A stretch of 64,000 nucleotides of DNA, taken from the NCBI RefSeq assembly GCF_040930455.2, contig NZ_CP170494.1; one strand, 5' to 3'. The notes under the pieces are model-generated. The model searched no databases. It was not told where the DNA came from and was given only the letters and a program-made list of their open reading frames with translations. Below are positions 49,269 through 59,157 of the stretch, one piece after another. The translations under genes and the position numbers were made by a program. Each line of letters starts with the position of its first letter. The first letter of the stretch is position 1. This DNA comes from Neopusillimonas maritima (GTDB taxonomy: Bacteria; Pseudomonadota; Gammaproteobacteria; Burkholderiales; Burkholderiaceae_B).

Positions 49269-49736
49269 TTACGATTGCACTGCAGGAAATTCATCGTCGC
49301 TCATGAAAGCATACCGAATTGCATCAATCAAGCTGATTATGACGACCAGAGGCGCGAACACCCACAAAATAATCAAATAAATAATACCCCAGCCGATTTG
49401 GCCCAAATAAAAACGGTGGGCGCCCAACCAGCCCAGGAAAATTGCCAGGATAATTGCCATTTTGCGGGTGCTGACGCCACGGGCCAGTTTTTCGCCTTGA
49501 TGCCGAATGAGCCAAACGCTGATTGGAACGGTTAAAACCAAGGCAATGATAATTTTGGTGAAGTGCGTGTGAACAAATATTTCAACCGCGTACCAGACAT
49601 CCGCGAAATTATGGATGACCAGGCCGGTTAAATGGTTGAGCCAACGCAGCATTTGGGCACCCACTGTTTCGCCAAAGGTGAGTGCGACCAAAACGATGAT
49701 GAAGACTGCAATAGGGATCAGGGCTTTACGCAGCAT
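49269..49736 (-). CDS. TM2-domain membrane protein
   Basis: A 155-residue protein with two or three N-terminal helices and a C-terminal TM2 domain: KMAIILAIFLGWLGAHRFYLGQIGWGIIYLIILW, with the paired-helix and GAHRFYLG turn typical of the family. The function of bacterial TM2 proteins is not established. The N-terminal part (1-80) is not a known domain. Confidence 0.8.
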   Translation of the reverse strand: MLRKALIPIAVFIIVLVALTFGETVGAQMLRWLNHLTGLVIHNFADVWYAVEIFVHTHFTKIIIALVLTVPISVWLIRHQGEKLARGVSTRKMAIILAIFLGWLGAHRFYLGQIGWGIIYLIILWVFAPLVVIISLIDAIRYAFMSDDEFPAVQS

Positions 49737-49769
49737 AAGTATCTCGATGTTTCCGTGTTCGAAGAGTGC

Positions 49770-50867
49770 TCATAGTTTAGCGGTTGCGCCGGCGGAAGGA
49801 ATGAGTTTCCATAGGCTTGTTACTTCGCGGGCGCGCGCTTCATATAAAGGGTCGTTTGTATTTTTGGATTTCGCGTGTCCGGGCTTGGTGTCAAGGCGCT
49901 CAATGACGCGTAAGCCATGCTTTTCAGCCAAATAGGGTATGAAGTTTGGTGGGCGAAGTTGAATAAGTTCGGCCAGGTTCGACATCACCAGCCATACTTG
50001 GCCGTTTGGATTCAGGTGTTGTGTTACTTGCGATAAAAACCTTTCCAGCATTTCGTTGCCGGGATCATATACCGCGGCTTCTATTGGCGATGTTGGGCGT
50101 GCGGGTATCCAGGGTGGATTGCAGACGATCAAATCGGCGAGTGCGGGTTGCGGCGGGAATAAGTCCGCCTGAACCAGCCGAATGGCATGTTGAAGCTTTA
50201 GACGCGCGAAATTCTCAGCGGCACAAAGAATGGCATCTTCACTGGTATCGGTCGCGATAATTTCCGGGACGCCGCGTTGCGCGAGAATGGCTGCGATGAC
50301 TCCGCTACCCGTTCCGATGTCGAATGCGCACTGAGTGTTCGCCGGCAGTTTCGCGGTCTGGATCAGGTTCAGGTATTCTCCCCGCACCGGTGAAAAAACG
50401 CCGTAGCGAACGTGAATAGGCTCGGGCAGTGCGGGAATATGGACCCCTTTGTTTTGCCAGGCGTAGGCGCTGAGCGCACCTTGGACCATACGAAGCGGGA
50501 TCAGGGTTTCGTTTGAGAGTTCGCCGAAGGCCGCTTCACATGCGCCTCGAAGATCGGGCGCTCGTTTCAAGTCGAGTGCGTATTCAGGGCCCACTTTAAT
50601 AAGTAGTCGGTTTAAAAGGCTGGCCTTTTGAGACTGAAACATGCGATAGCGGTGAAACGCCTCTGCGTTAATGGGCCCTGACTGCTGTTTGCGTTTTTTA
50701 TCGGTGCGCCGCTTTAAGGCTGACAGCAATTGAATGCCATTGTGGTAATCGCCCGACCAAAGCAGATGCGCACCTTGGTTGATCCACTGATAGGCTTTGT
50801 CGGCAGTGCAATCGTCGGCAATTGGGTATAAATGCTTTGGGGTGATGGGTGGCAGGGGCGTGGGCAT
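49770..50867 (-). CDS. Class I SAM-dependent methyltransferase (small-domain type)
   Basis: A 365-residue protein with a helical N-terminal domain (about 1-170) and a Rossmann methyltransferase domain: motif I FDIGTGSGVIAAIL, then the catalytic NPPW (IVCNPPWIPARP), as in N6-adenine/guanine or glutamine methylases. It looks like an RNA or protein methylase of the PrmC/RsmC superfamily; the substrate is not readable. It starts 9 bases after the glpK stop on the same strand. Confidence 0.8.
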   Translation of the reverse strand: MPTPLPPITPKHLYPIADDCTADKAYQWINQGAHLLWSGDYHNGIQLLSALKRRTDKKRKQQSGPINAEAFHRYRMFQSQKASLLNRLLIKVGPEYALDLKRAPDLRGACEAAFGELSNETLIPLRMVQGALSAYAWQNKGVHIPALPEPIHVRYGVFSPVRGEYLNLIQTAKLPANTQCAFDIGTGSGVIAAILAQRGVPEIIATDTSEDAILCAAENFARLKLQHAIRLVQADLFPPQPALADLIVCNPPWIPARPTSPIEAAVYDPGNEMLERFLSQVTQHLNPNGQVWLVMSNLAELIQLRPPNFIPYLAEKHGLRVIERLDTKPGHAKSKNTNDPLYEARAREVTSLWKLIPSAGATAKL

Positions 50868-50876
50868 AATACTAAA

Positions 50877-52382
50877 TTATTGGGGAACACAGGCTTGGCG
50901 AACAGCAAACTCCCATTGGGCCATTTTCCCGGCAGCCTCGTCGCGTGTCATTGAAGGCGTGAAACAAGTGTCAGTCTGCCACAATTCGGCCAGTTCGTCG
51001 GTGTGGCTATATATCCCCGCGTTCAAGCCCGCCAGCCAAGCGGCGCCCAAGGCGGTTGTTTCGGTTACCGCCGGACGAATAACCGGGATACCCAACAAGT
51101 CGGCCTGAAATTGCATTAATAAATTATTGCTGCTGGCGCCACCGTCTACCCGCAGTTCTGAAAGCTCGGCCCGCGCGGTTGCTTGGGCATCGCGATTCAT
51201 TGCTTGTAATAGCGCGGTACTTTGGAACGCAATACTCTCAAGTGCCGCGCGGGCAATATGTGCGAGTGTCGTGCCGCGTGTTAGCCCGGTAATGGTGCCT
51301 CGGGCATCGGGTTGCCAATAGGGAGCGCCCAATCCCGAGAAAGCCGGAACGACGGTAACCCCGCCGTTATCGGGCACACTGCGGGCTAGCTTTTCGATAT
51401 CGGCGCTACGTTCGAAAGCGTGCAAGCCGTCGCGCAGCCACTGAACGACGGCACCGCCTACAAAAACACTGCCCTCGGCGGCATAACTGGGTGAGCTCAA
51501 CGTTGATTGTGCATTCAGTGTGGTGATCAACCCATTAGCTGATAGCTGAAATGTGCCGCCTGAGTTCATCAGGGCAAAGCAGCCGGTACCGTAGGTATTT
51601 TTAGCCATGCCCGGTTTAAAACATGCCTGGCCGAAAAGGGCGCTTTGTTGGTCACCGGCCATCCCAGTTATGGGAATTGGGTGGCCAAGCCATTGCGGGT
51701 CGGCAAAACCAAATTGATGCGCGGACGGGTGAACTTCCGGAAAATATGAGGATTTCAGTTCGAACAAATCAAGCAGCGATGTATCCCAATGGTTTTTGCG
51801 AATATTGAAAAGCAAAGTGCGCGATGCATTGGTTAAATCGGTAGCGAAATTGGCGCCTTTGGTTAGATTCCAGAGTAACCAGGAATCGACGGTTCCCAGT
51901 GCCAAGTGGCCGGCGTCGGCGCAGGCCTTTGCGGCAGGTATGTGGTCGAGTATCCATTTGGCTTTACCGGCCGAGAAATAGGCGTCGATGCGCAAACCGC
52001 TGCGCGCTTGAACCAGGGCCTCGTGCCCGGACTCTATAAGTTGTTCACACAGGGCTTGTGTGCGCCGGTCTTGCCAGACCAGTGCCGGGCACAATGGCTC
52101 GCCGGTTAATCGGTTCCAGGCAACCAGTGTTTCTCGTTGGTTTGTTATCCCAATGGTCAGAATATCCCGGGTGGAAATGCCGGCGCGTGCAATGACATTT
52201 TGCGCCGTTTCAAGCTGGGTACGCCAAAGCGCATGGGGGTCGTGTTCCACCAAGCCGGGAGCGGGAAAGCGCGGCAACACTTCTTTTTGATCCATGGCAA
52301 TTAATTGCCCGTGCGTATCGAACAAAACGCTGCGCGAGCTTGAAGTACCTTGGTCAAGTGCCAGTAAGTATTTTTTCTTCAT
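50877..52382 (-). CDS. glpK: Glycerol kinase
   Basis: A 501-residue FGGY kinase that phosphorylates glycerol to glycerol-3-phosphate. Signature parts are LALDQGTSSSRSVLFD at the start, GITNQRETLVAWNR, PALVWQDRRT, TGMAGDQQSALFGQACF, the FGGY motif 2 region (GGVTVVPAFSGLGAPYW) and the ATP-binding RVDGGASSNNLLMQFQADLLG. Full length. It is followed closely by the methyltransferase gene. Confidence 0.96.
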   Translation of the reverse strand: MKKKYLLALDQGTSSSRSVLFDTHGQLIAMDQKEVLPRFPAPGLVEHDPHALWRTQLETAQNVIARAGISTRDILTIGITNQRETLVAWNRLTGEPLCPALVWQDRRTQALCEQLIESGHEALVQARSGLRIDAYFSAGKAKWILDHIPAAKACADAGHLALGTVDSWLLWNLTKGANFATDLTNASRTLLFNIRKNHWDTSLLDLFELKSSYFPEVHPSAHQFGFADPQWLGHPIPITGMAGDQQSALFGQACFKPGMAKNTYGTGCFALMNSGGTFQLSANGLITTLNAQSTLSSPSYAAEGSVFVGGAVVQWLRDGLHAFERSADIEKLARSVPDNGGVTVVPAFSGLGAPYWQPDARGTITGLTRGTTLAHIARAALESIAFQSTALLQAMNRDAQATARAELSELRVDGGASSNNLLMQFQADLLGIPVIRPAVTETTALGAAWLAGLNAGIYSHTDELAELWQTDTCFTPSMTRDEAAGKMAQWEFAVRQACVPQ

Positions 52383-52774
52383 ACATCAAAATTAAATTTA
52401 AGTAAATGGGCTTTAAGGCCTAGTCCGTTAGTCATCGGTTGTGTTGTACATTTTGTTCGTCATAAAACAAAACTTAACAATTTAAGTCGGCTTAAAAAGA
52501 GCGGAAAAGCCTAAGTAATTGTTTTTATTTAATAATTTTTGATTTACCTTCGTCTCTTCTAGTTGCAACTTACTTTGGGCTAAGTGTTTTTCGATATTTT
52601 GAGCAATTGGGTGAATCTAGGCCTTTTGGGCTAAGTTTCTGATTTATATGAAAAATGGCCTATTTGTTTTTAATGATTTTTCATTTGTTACCAGCTGTTT
52701 GTCATAATCTTGTCGAGATGTTTCACTAGAATTTGAGCCAATCCAATTGTCTCTATCTTTAAAGGAATACTAAC
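52383..52774. other. AT-rich intergenic region upstream of flhDC
   Basis: 392 bases between the divergent glpK and flhD genes, clearly more AT-rich than either side. It should hold the glpK and flhDC promoters and their regulator sites. A CATAAT lies about 70 bases before flhD, but no well-spaced -35 was found, so no promoter is assigned. Confidence 0.5.
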
Positions 52775-53098
52775 GTGTCAGTTCAAACAAATAACATTAC
52801 GCAGGATATTCAGGAAGTCAACCTGTCGTATCTTATGCTGGCCCAACGTTTGTTACGCGATAACCTGGCAAGCGGCATGTTCCGCCTGGGTATTGGTAAA
52901 GATGCCGCCGATATTCTTTTGCAACTTTCGCCGGCGCAGTTGGTTCGCCTGGCAAGTTCAAGTTCACTGGTTTGCGGTTTCCGTCTCGATGACGCGGCAT
53001 TGCTTACTTCTTTAACACGCGGTGTGCTCGACGGCGTTTTGCAGCAAGCTCACTCCACTATATTGCTGTCGCGTCGCGAAGAGGTTGCGGCTTCCTGA
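52775..53098 (+). CDS. flhD: Flagellar master regulator subunit FlhD
   Basis: A 107-residue protein that forms the FlhD4C2 activator of class II flagellar genes. The sequence (DIQEVNLSYLMLAQRLLRDNLASGMFRLGI...) matches betaproteobacterial FlhD. AAAGGAAT precedes the ATG. FlhC follows after 33 bases. Confidence 0.96.
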   Translation: MSVQTNNITQDIQEVNLSYLMLAQRLLRDNLASGMFRLGIGKDAADILLQLSPAQLVRLASSSSLVCGFRLDDAALLTSLTRGVLDGVLQQAHSTILLSRREEVAAS

Positions 53099-53131
53099 TA
53101 AAGCCGTCTGATTCGTTTTAAGGATATCGTC

Positions 53132-53704
53132 ATGGCCATTAAAAGCGTCGCTAAAGAAGCCGAAGAAATAATGCTGGCTTCACAAATGGTTTCGTTGGGG
53201 GCTCGTCTGCAAGTGCTCCAGGCGGAAACTTCGCTTAGTTACGACCGGCTCGCGAAACTTTATCGCGAGGTTAAAGGTTGCTCGCCGCCCAAGGGAATGT
53301 TGCCGTTCTCGGTTGATTGGTTCATGACGTGGCTTCCTAACATTCATTCAAGCCTTTTTTACAATATTTATTCGTATATTCACGAGCATACGCCTTCAAA
53401 GAACGCTTACGCGCTTATTGAGGCCTACAAGGTTTACCTGGAGCAGGCCGGGGCCGGCCGCGGTGGCGTTGATACTTCGGAGCCCTTGTTGAGTTTTACT
53501 CGTGCCTGGATGTTGGTCAGGTTTTTTGAAAGCGGTCTGTTGCAATTATCTCAATGTGAGCGTTGTACAGGGCATTTTGTTGCGCATGCCCACGACCCTC
53601 AGAAGGGCTTTGTTTGCGCGATATGTCGGCCCCCACCGAGAGCGGGCAAAACACGCGCCAATCGCGCGCGTCGCACGGCCGAGGAGCAGGTTGTAACCGT
53701 TTGA
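53132..53704 (+). CDS. flhC: Flagellar master regulator subunit FlhC
   Basis: A 190-residue DNA-binding subunit of FlhD4C2. It carries the four-cysteine zinc site (CERCTGHFVAH...FVCAICRPP) in the C-terminal third and an extended basic tail (RTRANRARRT). An intrinsic terminator follows it, so flhDC is its own transcription unit. Confidence 0.97.
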   Translation: MAIKSVAKEAEEIMLASQMVSLGARLQVLQAETSLSYDRLAKLYREVKGCSPPKGMLPFSVDWFMTWLPNIHSSLFYNIYSYIHEHTPSKNAYALIEAYKVYLEQAGAGRGGVDTSEPLLSFTRAWMLVRFFESGLLQLSQCERCTGHFVAHAHDPQKGFVCAICRPPPRAGKTRANRARRTAEEQVVTV

Positions 53705-53742
53705 ATGCCCTGTTTGTTTTTTTAGCCGCCGGATTTAGGTGT

Positions 53743-53768
53743 AAAAATGCCCGTTGACGGGCATTTTT
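53743..53768 (+). terminator. Intrinsic terminator after flhC
   Basis: aaaaatgcccg-ttga-cgggcattttt forms an 11-bp stem (53743-53753/53758-53768) with a tetraloop; the T-tract at its 3' side continues as atttt. It separates the flhDC transcript from motA. Confidence 0.88.
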
Positions 53769-53825
53769 ATTTTGGGTGAATCAGGCGATGATAGTGCGCT
53801 CATAGGATTAATCAGAGGTTTACCC

Positions 53826-54695
53826 GTGCTGATCTTTTTAGGTTTTGTCATCGTTATGTTGTCGGTTTTCGGCAGCTATGTGGGGTTGGGGGGCTATCTT
53901 GGCGCCTTGTATCAGCCGTTCGAGTTCGTTTTAATTGGGGGCGCGGCGCTGGGTGCCTACCTGGCGGCGAACAACATGCGCTCCATCAAACTGTTGCTCA
54001 AGGCCATTCCCGGAATATTTCGCCGCACGCCTTACGACAAAGCCCTGTATATGGAGCTCATGGCGCTGCTTTTTGTATTGTTGAACAAAGCGCGTCGCGA
54101 CGGCTTGATGACGATTGAAGCCGATATCGAGGAGCCGGATAAAAGCCCGGTTTTTGCGGAGTATCCCCGAATTTTGAAAGACCATCATTTGGTCGAGTTC
54201 ATTACCGACTATATGCGCTTGATGATTAGCGGCAATATGAGTCCTTTCGAAATCGAAACCCTGATGGACCAGGAGCTGGATGCCCACCATCAGGAAGTCA
54301 GCGTTCCATCGCGCGCTTTATCAGTTGTTGCCGATGCGCTTCCCGCCTTCGGGATCGTGGCGGCGGTGCTGGGCGTCATTAAAGCGCTGGCCTCGGTTGA
54401 TCAGCCTCCTGCCGTTTTGGCCGATCTTATTTCCAAAGCCATGGTCGGGACGTTTTTGGGGATTTTGCTGGCCTACGGGTTTGTGGCACCGGCCGCTTCA
54501 GCCATGGAGCGGCGCAACGAAGCATCGTTGAAGGTGCTTGAGTGCATCAAAGTTACATTACTTGCCTATATGAACGGCTATCCGCCGCAATTGGCGGTTG
54601 AGTTCGGGCGCAAGGTGTTGTTCTCTGATGAGCGTCCGTCGTTCCAGGAACTGGAAGAGCATGTGCGTCAGGCGCGCTCGGCAGGTCGTAAGTAA
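53826..54695 (+). CDS. motA: Flagellar motor stator protein MotA
   Basis: A 289-residue stator protein forming the proton channel with MotB. It has four helices, the cytoplasmic loop with charged residues contacting FliG, and the conserved PAFGIVAAVLGVIKAL and GTFLGILLAYGFVAP segments. The GTG at 53826 is preferred because AGAGG lies 9 bases upstream and helix 1 (MLIFLGFVIVML) starts there. The upstream in-frame ATG lies inside the terminator. Confidence 0.95.
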   Translation: MLIFLGFVIVMLSVFGSYVGLGGYLGALYQPFEFVLIGGAALGAYLAANNMRSIKLLLKAIPGIFRRTPYDKALYMELMALLFVLLNKARRDGLMTIEADIEEPDKSPVFAEYPRILKDHHLVEFITDYMRLMISGNMSPFEIETLMDQELDAHHQEVSVPSRALSVVADALPAFGIVAAVLGVIKALASVDQPPAVLADLISKAMVGTFLGILLAYGFVAPAASAMERRNEASLKVLECIKVTLLAYMNGYPPQLAVEFGRKVLFSDERPSFQELEEHVRQARSAGRK

Positions 54696-54709
54696 ACAGG
54701 GGAAACGTC

Positions 54710-55657
54710 ATGAGTGATGCGCCCCGGATCGTTATACGCCGCAAGCGCCGTGAGCACGCCGCCCATCATGGGGGGGCTTGGAAGATTGCCTATGCCGATT
54801 ACGTGACGGCAATGATGGCTTTTTTTCTGGTAATGTGGCTGGTTGCGCTCATCCCGCGGGAGAGTCTCGGGGAAATGGCCGAGTATTTCCGCATGCCTTT
54901 AATGGATGCCATTCGCGGTGGTGAGCGAACCAATGACAGTAAATCGATTATTCCCGGGCAGTCGCCCAGCGTGATTCCGAATAAAAACCCCTTGCCGGTG
55001 CGCCCCGCGAATCAGGAGAACGACCAGCGTGATACGCAACGGTTGCAGGATTTGAAAACCCAGCTCGAAGCGCTTATCGATACCGATCCGGTTTTACGCC
55101 AGTTTCGCCCGCAATTGTTGCTTGATATGACACCGGAAGGCTTGCGCATTCAAATTGTGGATCAACAAAATCGGCCTATGTTTCAAATCGGCAGCGCAGT
55201 GGTTCAACCTTATATGCGCACCATCTTGCGTGAGCTTGGCCCTTTGTTTAACCAAATTTCAAATTCGGTGACCATTTCAGGGCATACCGATGCACAACAA
55301 TATGCGCGCGGCGAACGTGCCTACAGTAATTGGGAGCTGTCAGCCGACCGGGCCAACGCGGCACGTCAGGAGTTGGTGGCCGGCGGCATGCAAGAAGGCA
55401 AGGTCAAACGCATCCTTGGTTTGGCCTCAACCGTTAATCTAATTAAAGATGATCCCAATGCCGCCGTTAACCGTCGTATTAGCTTGGTAGTACTAAATCA
55501 GCGCACTGAGCGTCGAATCGATCAAGAAAATGCCACGGGTAATTTGTCGGTCGATGCGCAAGGCAATGTCGCTGAAGCTGTTGAAAATTCCATGGGGGCG
55601 TCGGGCTCCGAAGCGGTAACAGGGGCCCGATCGCCGGAAAGCAACCAAACGCGGTAA
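54710..55657 (+). CDS. motB: Flagellar motor stator protein MotB
   Basis: A 315-residue protein with the short N-terminal tail, one helix carrying the proton-binding Asp (KIAYADYVTAMMAFFLVMWL), a linker, and an OmpA-like peptidoglycan-binding domain (ISGHTDAQQYARGERAYSNWELSADRANAARQELV). Full length, 14 bases after motA. Confidence 0.96.
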   Translation: MSDAPRIVIRRKRREHAAHHGGAWKIAYADYVTAMMAFFLVMWLVALIPRESLGEMAEYFRMPLMDAIRGGERTNDSKSIIPGQSPSVIPNKNPLPVRPANQENDQRDTQRLQDLKTQLEALIDTDPVLRQFRPQLLLDMTPEGLRIQIVDQQNRPMFQIGSAVVQPYMRTILRELGPLFNQISNSVTISGHTDAQQYARGERAYSNWELSADRANAARQELVAGGMQEGKVKRILGLASTVNLIKDDPNAAVNRRISLVVLNQRTERRIDQENATGNLSVDAQGNVAEAVENSMGASGSEAVTGARSPESNQTR

Positions 55658-55669
55658 AGAAGGATACTT

Positions 55670-57769
55670 ATGAGCGAAGGTGTCGACCTTAGCCAGTTCT
55701 ACGACATGTTTTTCGATGAAGCGGATGAACTGCTCGCCGAGATGGAGCAAACACTGCTCCAATTGAATATAGAACAGCCCGATATAGATCAATTAAATGC
55801 CATTTTCCGGGCTGCGCATTCAATTAAAGGTGGGGCGGGTACTTTTGGCTGTTTTGGTGAACTGGCCAATACCACTCATTTGCTCGAGAACCTGCTCGAC
55901 GCCTTGCGCATGGGCGAGATGGCTCTGCGTAAAGACATGATTGACCTTTTCCTGGAAACGAAAGACGTGTTATCTGATCAAGTGTCTGCATATCGCAACG
56001 GTGAGCGCCCCGATGAACAGGCTTATGAGCGCATTTGCCGGCAATTGCAGCAGTTGGCCGTTGAAGAAAAAGGGGGGCAGGTTATGGATTTGCCTGATCC
56101 GAACGCAGGGCAGACGCAGTCTGAACCTGCGGTTGAGACAAGCTCCGCGCAAGTGTCCTTGGAACCCGATGCCGCCTCGCCGGCGCAAACGGGACCATTA
56201 CATATTACGTTGTTGCGATTAAACGACAAAGATGCCGCCTCGCTAGAGGCCGAAATGGCTCTGATGGGTTCCATTTTGCATCGTGAGCGTCAGGGCGATA
56301 CCCTGCAGCTTTGGCTTGAAACGACCGAGACGGCCACTGATATTGAGGCGGTATGTTGTTTTGTCATTGATGCCGGCCAAGTAACGGTCGTTCATGCTGC
56401 GTTGCCGTCAGACTCGGCAAGTGCAGATGAAAAGCCGACAGCTGATGCCGCTGTCGAACCCTCTCAAGCTGATACCAGCGCAGCCGACAACGTAACCGAT
56501 GTGCCGGCGGCCGACTCCCCAGGTGTTCAGCGTGACGCGGCCCGTGCAGCCTCTAAAGAGTCAACATTACGGGTGGGGGTTGAAAAGGTTGATCAAATCA
56601 TCAACTTGGTTGGTGAGTTGGTTATCACCCAGGCGATGCTGGTTCAAACAGCGTCTTCGCTTGATCCCGTTATACATGATCGTTTGCTGAATGGTATCGA
56701 GCATCTCGAGCGCAACGCACGGGACTTGCAGGAAGCGGTGATGTCGATTCGCATGATGCCAATGGATTATGTGTTCAGCCGCTTTCCCCGTGTTGTGCGG
56801 GAATCGGCGGCCAAGCTGGGCAAGCAAATTCGCCTGACGACCAAAGGCCAGGCCACGGAACTGGATAAAAGCCTGATTGAACGCATTATCGATCCTTTAA
56901 CGCACTTAGTGCGCAATAGTATCGACCACGGCATTGAAGCGCCCGATGTGCGTGCTGCAAACGGTAAACCCGCTGAAGGGAATTTAACGTTGTCCGCTCA
57001 GCACCTGGGTGGGCAGATTGTGATTGAGGTTGCCGATGACGGCGGTGGCCTGAGCCGCGAGCGCATCTTGAGAAAGGCTGCTGAGCGCGGCATGCCGGTT
57101 AGTGACAGCACACCCGATGAAGAAGTATGGCAATTGATCTTTGCCCCTGGGTTCTCCACCGCCGAAAAAGTAACCGAAATATCGGGTCGGGGTGTAGGTA
57201 TGGATGTGGTACGCCGCAATATCCAGGATATGGGTGGGCATATCCAGCTTAGCTCACGGCCTGGGCAGGGCACCACAACACGCATCTTTCTGCCTCTGAC
57301 ACTGGCCATTCTCGACGGTATGTCAGTTCAGGTGGGACAGGAGATTTTTGTGTTGCCGCTTAGCCACGTTACCGAATCACTGCAGCCAAGCGCTGAGCAA
57401 ATACACCATATTTCGCAAACCGAGCAAGTACTGCATGTGCGGGGAGAATACCTCCCGCTTGTAGCGCTGCACGACATTTTCAATGTTGAGGGGGCCCAAA
57501 CAGATATCAACCAGTCGATTGCGGTTATTTTACAGGCCGAGGAAAGCCGATTTGCCTTGCTGGTTGACCATTTGGTGGGTCAGCAACAAGTGGTGGTGAA
57601 GAACCTGGAAGCCAATTACCGGAAAATCCCCGGCATATCAGCTGCCACCATTCTGGGTGACGGTAGTGTTGCGCTGATTGTTGATGTGTTTGCTTTAATG
57701 CGCATGACGCGTAACAAAGGCGTTACCCCCAGCCCCAATATGACTGTTATCGGAGAACATTATGCTTAA
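55670..57769 (+). CDS. cheA: Chemotaxis histidine kinase CheA
   Basis: A 699-residue kinase: HPt domain with phospho-accepting H50 (FRAAHSIKGGAGTFG), a P2-like CheY/CheB-binding region (about 165-250), a low-complexity Ala/Asp linker, dimerisation helices (LRVGVEKVDQIINLVGELVI), the ATP-binding domain (HLVRNSIDHGIE N-box, VADDGGGLSRE, GRGVGMDVV) and a CheW-like C-terminus. The stop overlaps the cheW start by 8 bases. Confidence 0.97.
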   Translation: MSEGVDLSQFYDMFFDEADELLAEMEQTLLQLNIEQPDIDQLNAIFRAAHSIKGGAGTFGCFGELANTTHLLENLLDALRMGEMALRKDMIDLFLETKDVLSDQVSAYRNGERPDEQAYERICRQLQQLAVEEKGGQVMDLPDPNAGQTQSEPAVETSSAQVSLEPDAASPAQTGPLHITLLRLNDKDAASLEAEMALMGSILHRERQGDTLQLWLETTETATDIEAVCCFVIDAGQVTVVHAALPSDSASADEKPTADAAVEPSQADTSAADNVTDVPAADSPGVQRDAARAASKESTLRVGVEKVDQIINLVGELVITQAMLVQTASSLDPVIHDRLLNGIEHLERNARDLQEAVMSIRMMPMDYVFSRFPRVVRESAAKLGKQIRLTTKGQATELDKSLIERIIDPLTHLVRNSIDHGIEAPDVRAANGKPAEGNLTLSAQHLGGQIVIEVADDGGGLSRERILRKAAERGMPVSDSTPDEEVWQLIFAPGFSTAEKVTEISGRGVGMDVVRRNIQDMGGHIQLSSRPGQGTTTRIFLPLTLAILDGMSVQVGQEIFVLPLSHVTESLQPSAEQIHHISQTEQVLHVRGEYLPLVALHDIFNVEGAQTDINQSIAVILQAEESRFALLVDHLVGQQQVVVKNLEANYRKIPGISAATILGDGSVALIVDVFALMRMTRNKGVTPSPNMTVIGEHYA

Positions 57770-58262
57770 TGACGCGCAGAACAAAGCCGGCTCCACTGAG
57801 GGTGATGGCAAGGAATATCTGATTTTCACCCTTGCTAACCAGGAGTATGGTATCGACATCCTGAAAGTTCAGGAAATTCGTGGATACGACGATCAAAGCG
57901 TCACCCGTATTGCCAACGTCCCTTCTTTTATCAAAGGCGTGACCAATTTGCGCGGCGTTATCGTGCCCATTGTCGACATGCGTATCAAATTCAACCTGGA
58001 TAACGTGGAATATAACCAGCAAACTGTTGTAGTTATTCTGAATATTGCCTCGCGGGTTGTGGGTGTGGTTGTCGACGGCGTATCCGACGTTTTAATGTTG
58101 AATCCGTCGCAAACCAGCGCCGCGCCGCAGTTCGGTACGGCTTTTTCCACGGAGTATTTAACGGGCATCGGCACCGTCGGCGAACGTATGATTATTCTGG
58201 TCGATATTGAAAAACTCATGACCAGCAATGAAATGGCGCTGGTAGAGCAGGCTGTTACCTGA
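57762..58262 (+). CDS. cheW: Chemotaxis coupling protein CheW
   Basis: A 166-residue adaptor between receptors and CheA, with the CheW fold seen in EYLIFTLANQEYGIDILKVQEIRGYD, then VPSFIKGVTNLRGVIVPIVDMR and VVGVVVDGVSDVL. It is coupled to cheA. No receptor gene follows, unlike several related operons. Confidence 0.96.
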   Translation: MLNDAQNKAGSTEGDGKEYLIFTLANQEYGIDILKVQEIRGYDDQSVTRIANVPSFIKGVTNLRGVIVPIVDMRIKFNLDNVEYNQQTVVVILNIASRVVGVVVDGVSDVLMLNPSQTSAAPQFGTAFSTEYLTGIGTVGERMIILVDIEKLMTSNEMALVEQAVT

Positions 58263-58275
58263 TAAGCGGCATAAA

Positions 58276-59118
58276 TTGACTACGACATCATTGTTTGCTC
58301 AACTGGCGCCTAGTGTGCTGGCCGTTGAGCCGGAAGAGTTTGAGCGTGCCGCGCGTATGCTGAAGGCACGCACCGGTATTTTGCTGGGTGAACATAAACG
58401 TGAAATGGCGATTCGCACGTTGGGTATGCGGGCGCGTCGAATGGGCGCTGAAAGCGTAGGTGCCTATTTGTCTGTTTTGGCGCAAAGCCCCGATTCGGAT
58501 GAATGGCATGATTTCGTGAACGCTTTCACAATTAACCACACTGCCTTTTTTCGCGAACAACACCATTTTGAAATATTAAAGAAGTTTGTTCGAACCCGAA
58601 GCAAGCCTATATCAATTTGGTGTGCTGCGGCCTCGACCGGTGAGGAACCGTATTCGCTTGCGATGACTTTGTGTGAGGCGCTACCGGCTGCGCAGGGGCA
58701 GTGCAGGGTTTGGGCAACCGATATCGATACTCATGCCATCGCCCGGGCGCGTAAAGGTGTTTATACCCTGGAGCGCGTCAAGGATATTCCCGAGGTCTTA
58801 CTCAAAAAGTATTTTCTCAGAGGGACGGCGGCTAAAGCGGGATTGGTCAGGGTCAAGCCAATACTGCGTGACATGATCGATTTTGAACCGTTGAATCTGC
58901 TCGATTCCCGTTGGCCCGTTGACGGTAAGTTCGATGCGATATTTTGTCGTAACACCATGATCTACTTTGATCGCGACACGCAAAGCGTGCTGCTCGACCG
59001 CTTTGCCCCATTATTGAAAAAAGATGGCTTATTGTTTGCCGGACATTCAGAAAACTTCACCTATCTGACAAAACGCTTCAAGCTGCAAGGGCAAACAGTG
59101 TATACGGCGGTGGGTTAA
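58276..59118 (+). CDS. cheR: Chemotaxis protein methyltransferase CheR
   Basis: A 280-residue SAM-dependent enzyme that methylates receptor glutamates. An N-terminal helical domain precedes the SAM-binding WCAAASTGEEPYSLAM and the DAIFCRNTMIYFD region. The start is a TTG 13 bases after cheW. AAGCGG lies upstream but is weak, so low expression or coupling is likely. Confidence 0.95.
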   Translation: MTTTSLFAQLAPSVLAVEPEEFERAARMLKARTGILLGEHKREMAIRTLGMRARRMGAESVGAYLSVLAQSPDSDEWHDFVNAFTINHTAFFREQHHFEILKKFVRTRSKPISIWCAAASTGEEPYSLAMTLCEALPAAQGQCRVWATDIDTHAIARARKGVYTLERVKDIPEVLLKKYFLRGTAAKAGLVRVKPILRDMIDFEPLNLLDSRWPVDGKFDAIFCRNTMIYFDRDTQSVLLDRFAPLLKKDGLLFAGHSENFTYLTKRFKLQGQTVYTAVG

Positions 59119-59157
59119 GGTACGGTTTTGGGGTGTGTGAATGAAAAAGGTAGTTGA